Of a stretch of 64,000 bases of DNA, positions 29,501 to 35,014 are shown piece by piece; positions within the stretch are counted from its first letter, which is position 1, and every line of letters begins with the position of its first letter. This DNA is from JAGMES01 sp023128035 (GTDB taxonomy: Bacteria; Bacillota; Halanaerobiia; DY22613), in assembly GCA_030627905.1 (NCBI GenBank), contig DAOVRZ010000008.1:1-64000 (forward strand). Direction: 5' to 3'. Under the pieces are notes generated by a model that saw only the letters and a program-made list of their open reading frames with translations, was not told the DNA's origin and made no database searches. A program made the position numbers and the translations under genes.

Positions 29501-32110
29501 AGAATGACAGAGCATTTTTGTAATATACTGAATGCAATCATTCAAAATCCTGAGTTACGTCTCTCAGAAATTAATATGATTTCGCCAGAGGGAAAATATC
29601 AGCTCACAATTGGCTTTAATGAGACCAATCAAGAATATCCGAAAGATAAAACGATTCAGCAGTTATTTGAAGAGAATGTAGAAAAGAGGATAGATCAGAT
29701 CGCGGTTATATTTGGAGAGAATCATTTAACATATGGAGAGTTAAATGAGAAGGCGAATCAACTTGCCAGAATATTGACAGAAAAAGGAGTTAAACCAGAT
29801 AAGATTGTAGGTATCATGATGGAGTCCTCATTGGAAATGTTCATCGGGATTTTAGGTATTTTAAAAGCAGACGGAGCTTATTTGCCAATTGATCCAAAAT
29901 ATCCAATTAATAGAATAGAGTACATGTTATCAGATAGCAAAACGTCTATCTTATTAACACAATATCATTTAGTAAATCAGATTAAATTTAGTGGTGAAAT
30001 GATTTCAATTGATGCAGAAGAGTTATATAGAGGTGATATGAGAAATTTACCTAAGATTAGTACTGCGAAAGATCTAGCATATGTGATATATACTTCTGGA
30101 TCGACAGGTAAGCCAAAGGGAGTAATGATTGAACATCACTCATTAGTCAATTTAGTTGTATGGTATAATCATTGCTATAAAGTAACAGACTTAGATAGAA
30201 GCACCAAATATGCAGGATTTAGTTTCGATGCTTCTGTATTGGAAATATTCCCTTATATGATTACAGGATCAACAATTCATATTATTCCTGAGGAGATAAG
30301 ATTGGATATCAATATGTTGAATGAGTATTTTGAAAACAATAGGATTACAATCAGCTTTTTACCTACTCAGTTATGTGAACAGTTTATGAATGTTGATAAC
30401 CAATCATTAAGATTGTTGCTTACAGGTGGAGATAAGCTAAGAAGTTATAAAAAGAGAAACTATCAAATTGTAAATATTTATGGGCCAGCTGAAAATACCG
30501 TAGCTACGACAAGTTTTGTAGTTGATAAAGACTATGCTAATATCCCGATTGGTAAACCGATAGCGAATACAAAAGTATATATATTGGATGCAGAAAATCA
30601 TTTGCAACCGATAGGAATAGCAGGTGAGCTTTGTATTGTTGGAGATGGTTTAAGTAGAGGTTATCTAAATCATTCTAATTTAACAGAAGAAAAATTTGTC
30701 CTGAACATATATCAACCGGGTCGTAGAATGTATAGGACAGGAGATTTGGCGAGATGGCTAGCAGATGGAAGTATTGAATTTTTGGGAAGGATAGACGATC
30801 AAGTTCAGATTAGAGGATTTAGAATTGAGTTAGGTGAGATAGAAAATCAACTTTTGAGTCATCCAAAGATTCGCAAAGCGGTAGTTATGGATAGGGAAGA
30901 TACCAATAGAAACAAATATCTCTGTGCTTATATCGTTTCAGATGGAGAATTTAAGATAGCTGATTTAAGAAGATATCTAGGTAAAGAATTACCAGATTAT
31001 ATGATTCCTGCTCACTTTATCAGTTTAGATCAAATACCACTAACGCCGAATGGTAAGATTGATCGGCGAGCACTACCTAAACCAGATGTCAGTGTAAACA
31101 TACGAACTGAATATGTGGCTCCTAAAACAGAAGTTGAAAAGAAGATGGCGGAAATATGGTCAGAGATATTGGGAGTAGAACGAGTCGGGGTCAATGATAA
31201 CTTCTTTGAATTAGGTGGACATTCTTTAACTGCAATCTCTGTTGTACAGAAAGTAAATGAAGATTTGGGTGTAGAACTACCATTACGAGAATTTATGAAA
31301 AATCCAAAGATATGTGAACTCGCTAGTTCTATCAGAGATTTTAAGAAGGTGTGTGTAGGTTATTTAGAGAAGGATGATAATCTGATATTATTAAAGACTG
31401 GTAATGATCAAACCAGACATCTCTTCCTGATTCATGATGGAAGTGGTGAAGTTGGAGGATATATCGACTTCTGTGAGCATATAATATCTGATTTCAACTA
31501 TTGGGGAATTCGTGCAGATAGGTTAGAAGATTATCCAGCAGATGAATTGACAATTGAAGAGATTGCGCGAAAATATATAGAAAAGATCAGAGTGATTCAA
31601 CCAGATGGGTCGTATTACATCGCTGGTTGGAGTTTGGGTGGTACTATCGCTTTTGAAATGATCAGTCAGTTAGAAGAGCTAGGGGAAGAAGTTGCATTTG
31701 GTGTTTTAATCGATACTTATCCACCAGAGTTGGATTCATGGGAAGAGATTGATGAAATTGCTGTTGGATCAGAAGAGGGAGATCTTGACGAGTTCAAAAA
31801 TTCTATCCCTGTTGAAATAGCAAATGTAATACCGAATTTTGAGCACCTCAGTATTAAAAAAGTTATCCACTATTTGAATGTTATTAGAATTTTATTCAAT
31901 GCACGAGTGCATTATATCCCTACTAGAAAGATTGATACTCAGATTCACTTCTTTAAAGCAATTGCAACAGAGATGCCTAATCAAGATGAATGGAATCAAT
32001 ACTGTATTAGACCAATGAAAGTATATGAAATTGCTGGAGATCATTTTTCGATTTTTAGATCAGAGGAGGTAGTGGGTTTTGCTGAGGTGTTTGGGAAGAT
32101 ACTTAGGTAA
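11543..32110 (+). CDS. Hybrid NRPS-PKS megasynthase, fatty-acyl start, four amino-acid modules, two AT-dead PKS modules, TE
   Basis: One 6,855-residue protein. Domains by residue: fatty acyl-AMP ligase 1-570; ACP (Ser607); C1 ~667-1100; A1 ~1118-1605; T1 (Ser1662); C2 ~1716-2150; A2 ~2160-2640; T2 (Ser2695); KS1 ~2761-3175 (Cys2923); dead AT ~3190-3490; ACP (Ser3545); C3 ~3608; A3 ~4050-4540; T3 (Ser4594); KS2 ~4668-5081 (Cys4829); dead AT ~5090-5400; KR stub ~5410-5500; ACP (Ser5535); C4 ~5592; A4 ~6035-6505; T4 (Ser6561); TE ~6625-6855 (GWSLGG, Ser6697). All C domains keep the catalytic HxxxDG. Specificity residues read by eye: A1 DVWHFSLVE-K, the Ser code; A2 DPEDIGHVD-K, unassigned; A3 DFWNLGVVL-K, Thr-like; A4 DALFLGIVA-K, hydrophobic. 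There is no epimerase, KR, DH or methyltransferase. The predicted chain is acyl-Ser-X-C2-Thr?-C2-hydrophobic. No carrier-protein activating transferase or free-standing AT is in the window. TTG start, RBS AAGGAGGAG. Confidence 0.95.
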   Translation: MKRPIELQNLVQIFENEETLKEKGIRFITLDSKESFISYKQLYNNSLAILYYLQNKGIKPGQELVFQLEDNYDFLQVFWASLLGGIIPVPIPVGLNDEAKHRLFKVWGTLNDPYLITTEKIISQENFYQKQMKEKIILLDQFEKGKEQGIIYQSKPDDIAYILFSSGSTGSPKGVSLTHENILTYIDSMIQAFNLTADDEFLGWTPLTHTLQLTGWHIVPMFVTCTQNQMETNMFVQNPLAWLEKASEHKATILTSLNFAYKHLLKFYNSENHQDMDLSLVRLILTGAEPISVQLCNEFLDAMEKHGLKRYTILPGYGMTEASFLVSSSLIGTNFVSQSLDRRYLTIGDKVREVDLGDENSVSFADVGYQFPNVSIRICDNQGNLVDDNIVGHIQVRGKTVTPGYYNAEELTTDAMTSDGWFKTGDIGFLSNGRLTAVDRVKNIIFVKGQNYYPYDLERITHEVDGIEPDQIGICGVKDEKEHIEKIVAFVQHSDSLTNFILIVLSLKRFFSKKTGLEIAEVVPVLSLSKTVSGKIQRFKLAIQYKNGQYDSVLKELDHLLNKEVMSRHIDLPTNEIEEKVIKICTEIFRTERIGVYDNLMELGLNSLKMTSLILSIHKVFDVELTHSQIVQNAIVKKLSELIEKSDKSIYRTIQIVEENESSKYLVSSAQKRIFALNQLNQDSTSYNISYMMVIEGMLDVERLKNVCDKIVERHDSLRTSFELLDGQPISHVHKNVNFKVEEWEVEENELEKVATQFVRPFDLSKAPLFRVGLAKYADKKYLLMFDMYHIISDGRSLEILIEELIQLYSMNDLPDVKIQYKDYTMWEKKFITSSSYKKQEEYWLNNFTGEIPVLNMPIDYVEGATNGAGRPAVITYKGDQLNFEIGEEFTAKLNSLAKKNGATLYMVLLAAYSILLSKYSGQEDIIVGSPIAGRRHQDLENIIGMFVNTLAIRNFPVAEKTFIEFLVEVKDRALKAYENQDYQFEMLVEKLNLERNLSRNPLFDMMFVLQNIDQKDIVINDLRFRPVDFKKNTAKFDIELSAFKRDGGLSFNLEYSTELFKHETMERFSKHFIEIVTGIIENSEVKIAELDMISNEEKEQILFKFNDTDKDFPGSKTIYQLFEEQVERTPEQIAAIFNDEYLTYQELNQKANQLARVLRTKGVKNDYVVGIMLHRSLEMIIGIFAIMKAGGAYLPIAPKYPTERIEFMLEDSNQRVLLTKGNYNVDFKCDGEILDLSDETLYLSDIDNLPMINGVNDLAYVIYTSGSTGKPKGVMIEHQAVVNRITWEQRKYPITSVDTILQKTPFTFDVSVWELFWWSIAGARVCFLKQDGEKEPETIVEAIDKYQITIMHFVPSMLTAFLNYIENFPDKIDKISSLRKVFASGEALKPTQVKNFNHLLNKANKTKLYNLYGPTEATVEVSYFECLPEKNLDIIPIGKPIDNIQLYILNKENKLQPIGVCGELHIGGIGLARGYLNRDKLTREKFIPSPFNHGRRIYKTGDLARWLPDGNIEYLGRIDHQVKVRGLRIELGEIEAKLLEHEDVNETVVLVKENSGDQFIAAYFTAEKELSNKELQEYLLKSLPDYMVPSYFVKLDSIPLTSNGKANRKALLDIEINTNISTEYVAPTTEAEEKLVAIFSEVLSIEKLGIHDNFFKLGGHSLKAIELISKIYKEFNVSLQVKEIFSSPTAHQLVQYFSEREEELYLPIERVKDKDYYPASSAQRRIFALRQLDDGITYNMPLIKIIKGDLNQNNFKRAVEEVIKRHDSFWMSFDLMNGEIVQRLQKDAEFEVGEFEVSEDQIEKIVSEFVRPFDLSKPPLVRANLIKCADKYIFMLDMYHIISDGKSLQIFIDELIDVYCGKELAKLDIQYEDYAVWQENFLTTELYKKQEQHWLEAFADEIPALAMSTDFPRPKEMSFEGEIYRFGLNTELDDQLYALTKENGISLFMVLMALYNILLMKYTSQEDIVVGTVTAGRNHPELQNIIGMFVNTLAVRTKLSGDNKFIEFLEEVKKNLLTIYENQDYQFDMLVEKLGLKRDFSRNPLFDTMFAFEERGNSISNFENITLVPYELKNYKVAKFDLSLIAVEVEDGLIFELEYNTGLFKKETIERLASHFSNIIKEIVANPEILISDIEVISEKEKHRLLFENNDTKTSYPLEYTIHQLFEEQVSITPDEVAVIFEDKRLTYLELSQKVNQLARVLRNKGVDSDQIVGIMVEKSLKMVIGIMGILKAGGAYLPLDPMYPKERISYILKDSDIQIFLTQFQFCDQMEWDGEIVDLEDERIYQGQPLIKNINHPNDLAYILYTSGSTGLPKGVMVEHQSVVNLVTWYKIKYNLKENRNVLQLTNYIFDPSVEQIFGTLLSGGRLYLAKKDLMSNKDLFIKYIEENQINIVDFIPSVLNELLIENPKVDSISAIICGGERLDDSLKDKIIAKGYQLYNHYGPTETTVDATVAECSEGKTVIGKPIANTQCYIVDKYNNLLPVDVVGELCISGVGLARGYLNRPKLTEAKFVPNVFWHNPLINGERMYKTGDLARWLPDGNIEFLGRVDNQVKIRGFRIELGEIENHLLKHQQVKEVAVIDKTRTDGTKYLCAYIVSKKEMSVIELREFLGRDLPEYMIPFHFVSLESMPFTSNGKIDRKALPEVEDNIHLGENFVEPVNETEERLAKIWAKVLGIEKIGVTNKFFEVGGDSIKIIRLNSLINQEFNSELNVTDLFNYSTIRQIAKFFSTDHSKREEMYLKRLRSKNTKKNISDKHIDIAVVGMSGRFPGANDLDEFWRNLSFGQEWVRDLPKSRITELEDMMGDFGRKEFGKAGYLDNVTLFEPEIFALSREESKFIDPQQRLLLELVEEAILDAGYNPEKLAGEKMGVLVAESENEYTRTFKTISPMAFINIPSVTGAGRISYFYNFTGPAVNVGTACSSALVALYYACQSLILNEVDATLVGGVNLNIFPIIRDDQEKVPILSINQQVRAFDKDADGTLAGEGGGVLFIKTLDSALEDGDSIYAIIKGWAINNDGNRSNGMSSPSEEGQADVVLTAIEKAEIDPLSLSYIETHGTGTKIGDPIEFAGLNKAFNSLGYKRQTLGIGSLKTNIGHLDGASGIASMIKTILALKNRKIPASLNFDEPNPLIKFENSSIYINDRLTDWESDTVRRAGVTSLGLIGTNAHIVIEEVLEKSTVLKTESDEQYLDIVQLSARTAYSLELMVKKLNKYLRKHPTLTLDDIAYTLNNGRRSYKHKFVTIAENTEDLIKILDSFNTQKLKDGEKYWVYQQPKKTKLSHAAFVIPDFVDEALEIYQGLNSEPVFKKHYDEYLQSLLDKDLHDVDIKDPKIQFTISMIAYAKMLETYAGKPDEIFGFGLGKIVSDFLSEKISFTECIAKVRNNNENRFILKENNLRELESVVIGRGVNLLAVFSLNQRLSNVFADFFRKERPTLLLLEPKVDIFYAAILEMMKKGLEINWQAVYRTQKRRRLNLPGYVFDRRSYYLQTETNLFDAEIKSEFYNAHVSKDLIQDHLLSMLRDLHIGENFELTDNLSELELDSVDILQFVGKVKKAYGIDVPMKLFFEQLKVGELFNIIEASTKDSKEENLILIQPLKESAYTSTYPITSAQKRLLVINGFDKDSISYNIYGGIVIEGELDLERFERAIKGLVQRHESFRTSFTISNGEPAQKIHQNLDFQIEYIQTEGKYLEKTVDQFFTPFDLSEAPLLRVGLVEYDKKYLFLFNMHHIISDGTSMIIFFNEFQMLYQGEQLEELRVQYKDFAVWQNEYLNSEQVKKQEAYWLDTFAGENAISVLNLMTDYSRPLKRDYKGKSVHFELSEELSVSLKEFVNVNNVTLYMVLLAALNVLLHKYTDQEDIIIGSPITGRRHADLEKIIGMFVNTLAMRNAPVAEKTFIQFLAEVKENALRAFDNQDYQFEKLVTKLNLERDLSRNPLFDIMFVLQNDGNVGFEMDDLKCSLYEFESNIAQFDITFEGVEIQDRLIFNIYYATQLYKEETINRICRNFANLLNEIILNPELSISEFEMITDEEKQQLLVDFNDTKTNDPNDQTIVQLFEAQVERTPERIAAVCEDECLTYRELNERANQLGRVLRKHGAGPEELVGIIAEPSLEMIIGMLAIVKAGGAYLPINPDYPEDRIAYTLKDSQTKILLTQQVLLEQISFTGEIIQIDDSKIYMGDSSNLNHLNKPDDLLYVIYTSGSTGKPKGVMIEHQNLIPLIVNARLKFDFNENDVWTMFHSFCFDFSVWEMYGPLLYGGKMVVIPKLAVKNPAEFLKILKKEKVTVINQTPTALYNLSAEEMKDETKELQLRYILFGGEAAQPIHLKAFYEKYPETKLINVYGITETTVLATFKVISTVEINTNLSNIGKPLPDLKTYLFDKNMHLVPIGAPGEICIAGYGVSQGYLNRPALTAEKFVQNPYVPDERLYRSGDLARLLPNGEMEYLGRIDHQVNIRGFRIELGEIENQLLHHQMVKEAVVIARNDAKGNQYICAYLILEGELSIVELREYLLKQLPEYMIPAYFMQLDKIPTTSNGKVDRKALPEPIGNLNTGVNYEAPKNEVETKLANIWSEVLGVKNIGINNKFFEVGGDSLKIIRLTDQINHEFNSNVTVTDLFKFSTIREMSSLLTDSSDEKALDSVNNLVFKNHVSFKNRSIEGTSYKDDDIAIIGISGRFPGADNLEEFWSNLASGKDLIRDLPESRIDELNKMLGEANQGRFMKGGHLDHVTLFEPEIFALSYEESKYIDPQHRLLLELVEEAILDSGYDPLKLSGQNIGVFLAMGENAYTPFFKSPSPMAFANMPTVSGAGRVAYLYNFAGPALNIDTACSSSLVALHNACQSLIRDETDAILIGGVSLDIFPVKIDDMEKLPIISHSQQIRTFDKDADGTILGEGGGIIFIKLVSKALEDGDPIHAIIKGSAINSDGRRSNGMSSPSEDGQADVILSAVKNADIDPLSISYIETHGTGTKIGDPIEVAGISQALNILGYKKQSVPIGSLKTNIGHLDKAAGIANVIKAVLSLKNKKIPASLHFDEPNPLIRFEDSPVYVNDCLADWESDTVRRVGVTSLGLIGTNAHVIVEEFLEEKRRASKEHPNIVRISARTRYSLENMMKNLRDYLVCHSELTLDDIAYTLNQGRRSYKHNFIAIVENTDDLINILNASITEKLQTKEKYWLYQQSKKKVPIVSGFFIPDLEDVDLAQFKLLSEKQPGFKEYYDQSINDLNDQTVASDLEIQYIINMYSYAKLMETYSVKPVKVLGIGRGIIIADLISGKITLEECIEKVKNYAKAVLAEKKVSEIVNKFLEEKVNFLIVFAPDLRLTNLFTDLCVAEEKLGLLILKSEIYSLYCALSEMIKEGLNVEWDKVYHGQNVKRLNLPGYVFDRKSFYLKSEINTQQDLFDDFGLNEVACEKVLDAVNMHEQGICLLCPDNLGIEQFLARKQSQENHNIIQIRPGTEFKKNDERSYTIRPNCEEDFEALFKELSLNQRSKKIDTRKVDHAVNKVTIRDNLYTILRDLYTGEDFELTDYINELDLDSIDIMQFIGKVKKAYNVDVKMRLFFESLTLNELFNTIEKLVKGSDEEDLISVQPAQEYYPVSSAQKRMLVLNQLDDQTTSYNISLALTIEGKFDKEAFENAIYKLFKRHEAFRTSFAFIDGEAVQKIHPNLDFKIEYIKAEENELDKITEEFYKPFDLSKAPLLRVGLVEYADKHLFMIDMQHIISDGFSMDIFFTEFIKLYNGEKLDELRIQYKDFAIWHNGYLQSEEMKQQQAYWLNLFKGEIPVLNVPIDYPRPLVRDLKGDFVWFELNEELTAQIHELAKSRDMSLYMLLLSAFNLLLYKYTGQEDIVIGSPIAGRRYPDVERIIGMFVNTLVMRNYLAAEQTFTQFMNQVKENTLQAFENQDYPFEMLVERLNLERNLSHNPLFDVMFVLQNAVDSEISSKDLKFYMYEFALTTALFDLTFEGYEIDDRLGFNIQYATQLFKKETIERMTEHFCNILNAIIQNPELRLSEINMISPEGKYQLTIGFNETNQEYPKDKTIQQLFEENVEKRIDQIAVIFGENHLTYGELNEKANQLARILTEKGVKPDKIVGIMMESSLEMFIGILGILKADGAYLPIDPKYPINRIEYMLSDSKTSILLTQYHLVNQIKFSGEMISIDAEELYRGDMRNLPKISTAKDLAYVIYTSGSTGKPKGVMIEHHSLVNLVVWYNHCYKVTDLDRSTKYAGFSFDASVLEIFPYMITGSTIHIIPEEIRLDINMLNEYFENNRITISFLPTQLCEQFMNVDNQSLRLLLTGGDKLRSYKKRNYQIVNIYGPAENTVATTSFVVDKDYANIPIGKPIANTKVYILDAENHLQPIGIAGELCIVGDGLSRGYLNHSNLTEEKFVLNIYQPGRRMYRTGDLARWLADGSIEFLGRIDDQVQIRGFRIELGEIENQLLSHPKIRKAVVMDREDTNRNKYLCAYIVSDGEFKIADLRRYLGKELPDYMIPAHFISLDQIPLTPNGKIDRRALPKPDVSVNIRTEYVAPKTEVEKKMAEIWSEILGVERVGVNDNFFELGGHSLTAISVVQKVNEDLGVELPLREFMKNPKICELASSIRDFKKVCVGYLEKDDNLILLKTGNDQTRHLFLIHDGSGEVGGYIDFCEHIISDFNYWGIRADRLEDYPADELTIEEIARKYIEKIRVIQPDGSYYIAGWSLGGTIAFEMISQLEELGEEVAFGVLIDTYPPELDSWEEIDEIAVGSEEGDLDEFKNSIPVEIANVIPNFEHLSIKKVIHYLNVIRILFNARVHYIPTRKIDTQIHFFKAIATEMPNQDEWNQYCIRPMKVYEIAGDHFSIFRSEEVVGFAEVFGKILR

Positions 32111-32150
32111 TTAAGAATTATATATAGGTAAAAATTAACAACTTCTAAAT

Positions 32151-32185
32151 AACCTGGCGATGTTATTCGCCAGGTTTATTTTTTA
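32151..32185 (+). terminator. Rho-independent terminator after the megasynthase
   Basis: AACCTGGCGA and TCGCCAGGTT form a perfect 10-bp stem with a 6-base loop, followed by TATTTTTT. Confidence 0.9.
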
Positions 32186-32290
32186 GGTTTGTTCCTATCT
32201 CACCCTCAAACAATGGTTCTAGACAATACTGCGAAAATTGAGTAAATAATTTTTGCTATTTTTTTACTAGTCTGTCTATTCCAATATCAC

Positions 32291-32319
32291 TTGATTATTA
32301 CGTATCTTTACTGTATAAT
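32291..32319 (+). promoter_or_regulatory. Promoter of the glutamate synthase operon
   Basis: TTGATT (32,291-32,296) and TATAAT (32,314-32,319) are spaced by 17 bp, 60 bp before the first glt start codon. The -10 is consensus and the -35 matches four of six positions. Confidence 0.65.
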
Positions 32320-32379
32320 TATTTAAATAACCCCCTATTTAATTCGCTAAAGTACTAAAGTATCGAGGAGGGAGCAGAA

Positions 32380-33483
32380 ATGAAAATACCATCAGGTTGT
32401 GCAATTGCTGGAATAATGGATACAACAGGAGCAAAGATAAATGGACAACAGATAAGAGAAATGATCAAAGTTATGCATGAACGCTCAAATGGCTTAGGGG
32501 GAGGATTTGCGGGATATGGGATTTATCCTGAATATAAAGATTGTTATGCATTTCATATCATGGCAATGACTAAAGAAAGTCAAAATACCTTAGAAGTAGA
32601 GCTTAGTAAAGATTTCACGATTGAGTTGAGTGAAGAAATACCGACAGTCCTGACAAAGAAGATTCAAAATTCTCCAATCCTTTGGAGATATTTTTTAACC
32701 TTAAAAGAAAATCACATAAAAAACCTTGATGAAGACGAAGAACAGATTACTGAGTTTGTAAAAAGCCGAGTATTAGAATGGAATCATGTATTAAAAGATT
32801 TATATATCGTTTCTTCGGGGAAAAACATGGGAGTCTTTAAAGGAGTGGGCTATCCTGAAGATTTAGCGGATTTTTATCAATTAGAGGAATATGATGGATA
32901 TATTTGGACAGCACATGGTAGATTTCCGACGAATACACCAGGTTGGTGGGCTGGAGCACACCCATTGGCATTGATGGATCTATCTGTCGTACACAATGGT
33001 GAAATATCATCATATGGAACAAATAAGCGTTTTCTTGAGATGAATAACTATTATTGTGATCTCAGGACTGATACTGAGGTTATTGCTTATATTATAGATC
33101 TTTTAAATAATAAACATAAGTTACCAATGGAATTGGTATATAAAGTTTTAGCTGCACCATTTTGGGCCAAAATCGATAAATCTGAAGATAGAGAACTTCT
33201 CACGGTTTTACGTAAAACTTATGAGAGTGCTCTATTAAATGGTCCTTTTAGTATTATTGTAGCAAACCCTACTTCGATGGTTGGGTTTAATGATCGGATA
33301 AAACTTCGTCCAATGGTAGTAGGCTATAAGGGAAGCAAAGTGTATATGGCGAGTGAAGAAGCAGCTATAAGAGTTGTATGTCCAGAACCAGATAAATTTG
33401 CTTTTCCAAAAGCAGGAGAGGCAGTTATTGCTCATTTAGATCAAGAGGTAGCCAGGGTAGGAAAGAAGGTGATTAGCTTATGA
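32380..33483 (+). CDS. Glutamate synthase, glutamine amidotransferase subunit (split, archaeal type)
   Basis: A 367-residue class II glutamine amidotransferase (Ntn hydrolase fold). Catalytic Cys7 lies in SGCAIAGI, so a six-residue propeptide must be removed to free the nucleophile. Other family motifs are HGRFPTNTPG near residue 185 and HNGEISSYGTN near residue 206. It releases ammonia from glutamine for the synthase subunit encoded next. The stop overlaps the next start as ATGA, a sign of translational coupling. The RBS is GAGGAGGG. In bacterial GltB this domain is fused to the synthase; here it is separate, as in archaea and many anaerobes. Confidence 0.88.
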   Translation: MKIPSGCAIAGIMDTTGAKINGQQIREMIKVMHERSNGLGGGFAGYGIYPEYKDCYAFHIMAMTKESQNTLEVELSKDFTIELSEEIPTVLTKKIQNSPILWRYFLTLKENHIKNLDEDEEQITEFVKSRVLEWNHVLKDLYIVSSGKNMGVFKGVGYPEDLADFYQLEEYDGYIWTAHGRFPTNTPGWWAGAHPLALMDLSVVHNGEISSYGTNKRFLEMNNYYCDLRTDTEVIAYIIDLLNNKHKLPMELVYKVLAAPFWAKIDKSEDRELLTVLRKTYESALLNGPFSIIVANPTSMVGFNDRIKLRPMVVGYKGSKVYMASEEAAIRVVCPEPDKFAFPKAGEAVIAHLDQEVARVGKKVISL

Positions 33484-34991
33484 TGCGAAAAACTAGAGTT
33501 GCGGCTCAGTTTAAAATTAAAATTAATCGAAATCTATGTATTGATTGTCGTAAGTGTGTTAACGGATGTGGATGGAGTGCAATTCGGTATGATGATCATA
33601 ATCTAATTCCTGAAAATCATAAATGTGTAGGTTGTCACTACTGTGTCTACTCTTGTCCTACAGGGGCGATTTCTATTGAAAAGAATTCTTTAGCCTTTGC
33701 TGATCATGGTCATTGGACTCCATATTATATAGAAAATGTTTATCGTCAGGCGGAGCAGGGTGGAATGCTCTTAGCTGGAACAAGTAATGATCGACCAGTG
33801 ATTGATCTATGGAGTCATATGATTTTCGATGCTTGTCAGGTAACAAATCCACCGATTGATCCGATTCGTGAGCCAATGGAATTAAGAACTTATCTTGGTC
33901 GAAAACCAGATAATATTAAAGTGGAAAAAGATAAAAGTGGCTATAAGCTACAGACAGAATTGTATCCTAACCTGAAATTAGAAACTCCAATCCTATTTTC
34001 TGCGATGTCTTTTGGAGCAGTAAGCTTACCAGTTCATCAAGCTCTCGTAAAAGCTGCAAAAAATATGGGAACCTTTATGAATTGTGGAGAAGGTGGCCTT
34101 CATGAGAGCCTTTATCCTTACAGTGATCAAGTAATTGTACAAGTAGCATCTGGGCGGTTTGGTGTTGACCAAAAGTATTTAAAAAATTGTGCTGCTATTG
34201 AGATTAAGATTGGGCAGGGAGCAAAACCTGGAATAGGTGGACATTTGCCTGGAGAGAAGGTAGGTCAGGAGATTTCCAAGACCAGAATGATTCCAGAGGG
34301 CACAGATGCTATTTCACCAGCTCCACATCATGATATTTATTCAATTGAAGATTTACGTCAGTTAATCTATGCGTTGAAAGAGACAGTAGGTTATAAAGTA
34401 CCTGTTGGAGTTAAAATCGCTACAGTAAATAATGTAGCCGCTATAGCTAGTGGTGTAGTTCGGGCTGGAGCAGATATCTTATATCTTGATGGTGGGCAGG
34501 GCGGAACTGGCGCAGCACCAACAGTGATTCGTAATAATATGGGAATGCCAATCGAAATTGCTCTAGCAGTAGTAGATGATCAATTGCGTAAAGAGGGAAT
34601 TCGTCACCAGGCTTCAATTATTGCTGCTGGTGGATTTAGAGACAGTGGAGATGTTGCAAAAGCAATTGCTTTAGGAGCAGATGCTGTCAGTATTGGTACA
34701 GCACCTTTGATTGCGATTGGATGCCATATGTGTAAAAAATGCTATACAGGCAACTGTTCTTGGGGAATTGCTACTCAAAGAGAAGATTTGGTAAGTCGAT
34801 TGGATGTTGATTATGCTGAGGAGATGTTGACGAATTTAGTGCGAGCCTGGTCTTTAGAAATAAAAGAAATGCTTGGTGCGATGGGTCTAAATTCTATTGA
34901 AAGTTTACGTGGAAATAGGGAACGTTTAAGAGGAATTGGTCTGGATCAAAATACTTTAAATATACTTGGAATTAAAGCAGCAGGTAATTGA
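33480..34991 (+). CDS. Glutamate synthase, FMN synthase subunit with ferredoxin domain
   Basis: A 503-residue protein. Residues 10-60 carry two 4Fe-4S motifs (CIDCRKCVNGC and CVGCHYCVYSC). The rest is the FMN-binding TIM barrel of glutamate synthase, with the PHHDIYSIEDL segment, GVKI, the phosphate-binding GGQGGTGAAP, and AAGGFRDSGD. A CHMCKKCYTGNC segment near residues 418-429 corresponds to the 3Fe-4S cluster of GltB. It joins ammonia to 2-oxoglutarate and reduces the product to glutamate, here probably with electrons from the fused ferredoxin domain. It overlaps its upstream neighbour by 4 bases. The initial Met-Met leaves one residue of uncertainty in the start. Confidence 0.9.
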   Translation: MMRKTRVAAQFKIKINRNLCIDCRKCVNGCGWSAIRYDDHNLIPENHKCVGCHYCVYSCPTGAISIEKNSLAFADHGHWTPYYIENVYRQAEQGGMLLAGTSNDRPVIDLWSHMIFDACQVTNPPIDPIREPMELRTYLGRKPDNIKVEKDKSGYKLQTELYPNLKLETPILFSAMSFGAVSLPVHQALVKAAKNMGTFMNCGEGGLHESLYPYSDQVIVQVASGRFGVDQKYLKNCAAIEIKIGQGAKPGIGGHLPGEKVGQEISKTRMIPEGTDAISPAPHHDIYSIEDLRQLIYALKETVGYKVPVGVKIATVNNVAAIASGVVRAGADILYLDGGQGGTGAAPTVIRNNMGMPIEIALAVVDDQLRKEGIRHQASIIAAGGFRDSGDVAKAIALGADAVSIGTAPLIAIGCHMCKKCYTGNCSWGIATQREDLVSRLDVDYAEEMLTNLVRAWSLEIKEMLGAMGLNSIESLRGNRERLRGIGLDQNTLNILGIKAAGN

Positions 34992-35014
34992 TATTTTTTT
35001 CAGGAGGTGAAAAG

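Noticed and set aside
14100..31000. Long-range repeated DNA in the megasynthase as recent duplication
   Set aside because: The similarity is that expected of paralogous C, A, T and KS domains; specificity regions are diverged.
34988..35014. TTG start for the third glutamate synthase gene
   Set aside because: It lacks an RBS; the ATG at 35,015 has AGGAGGTG in the right place.
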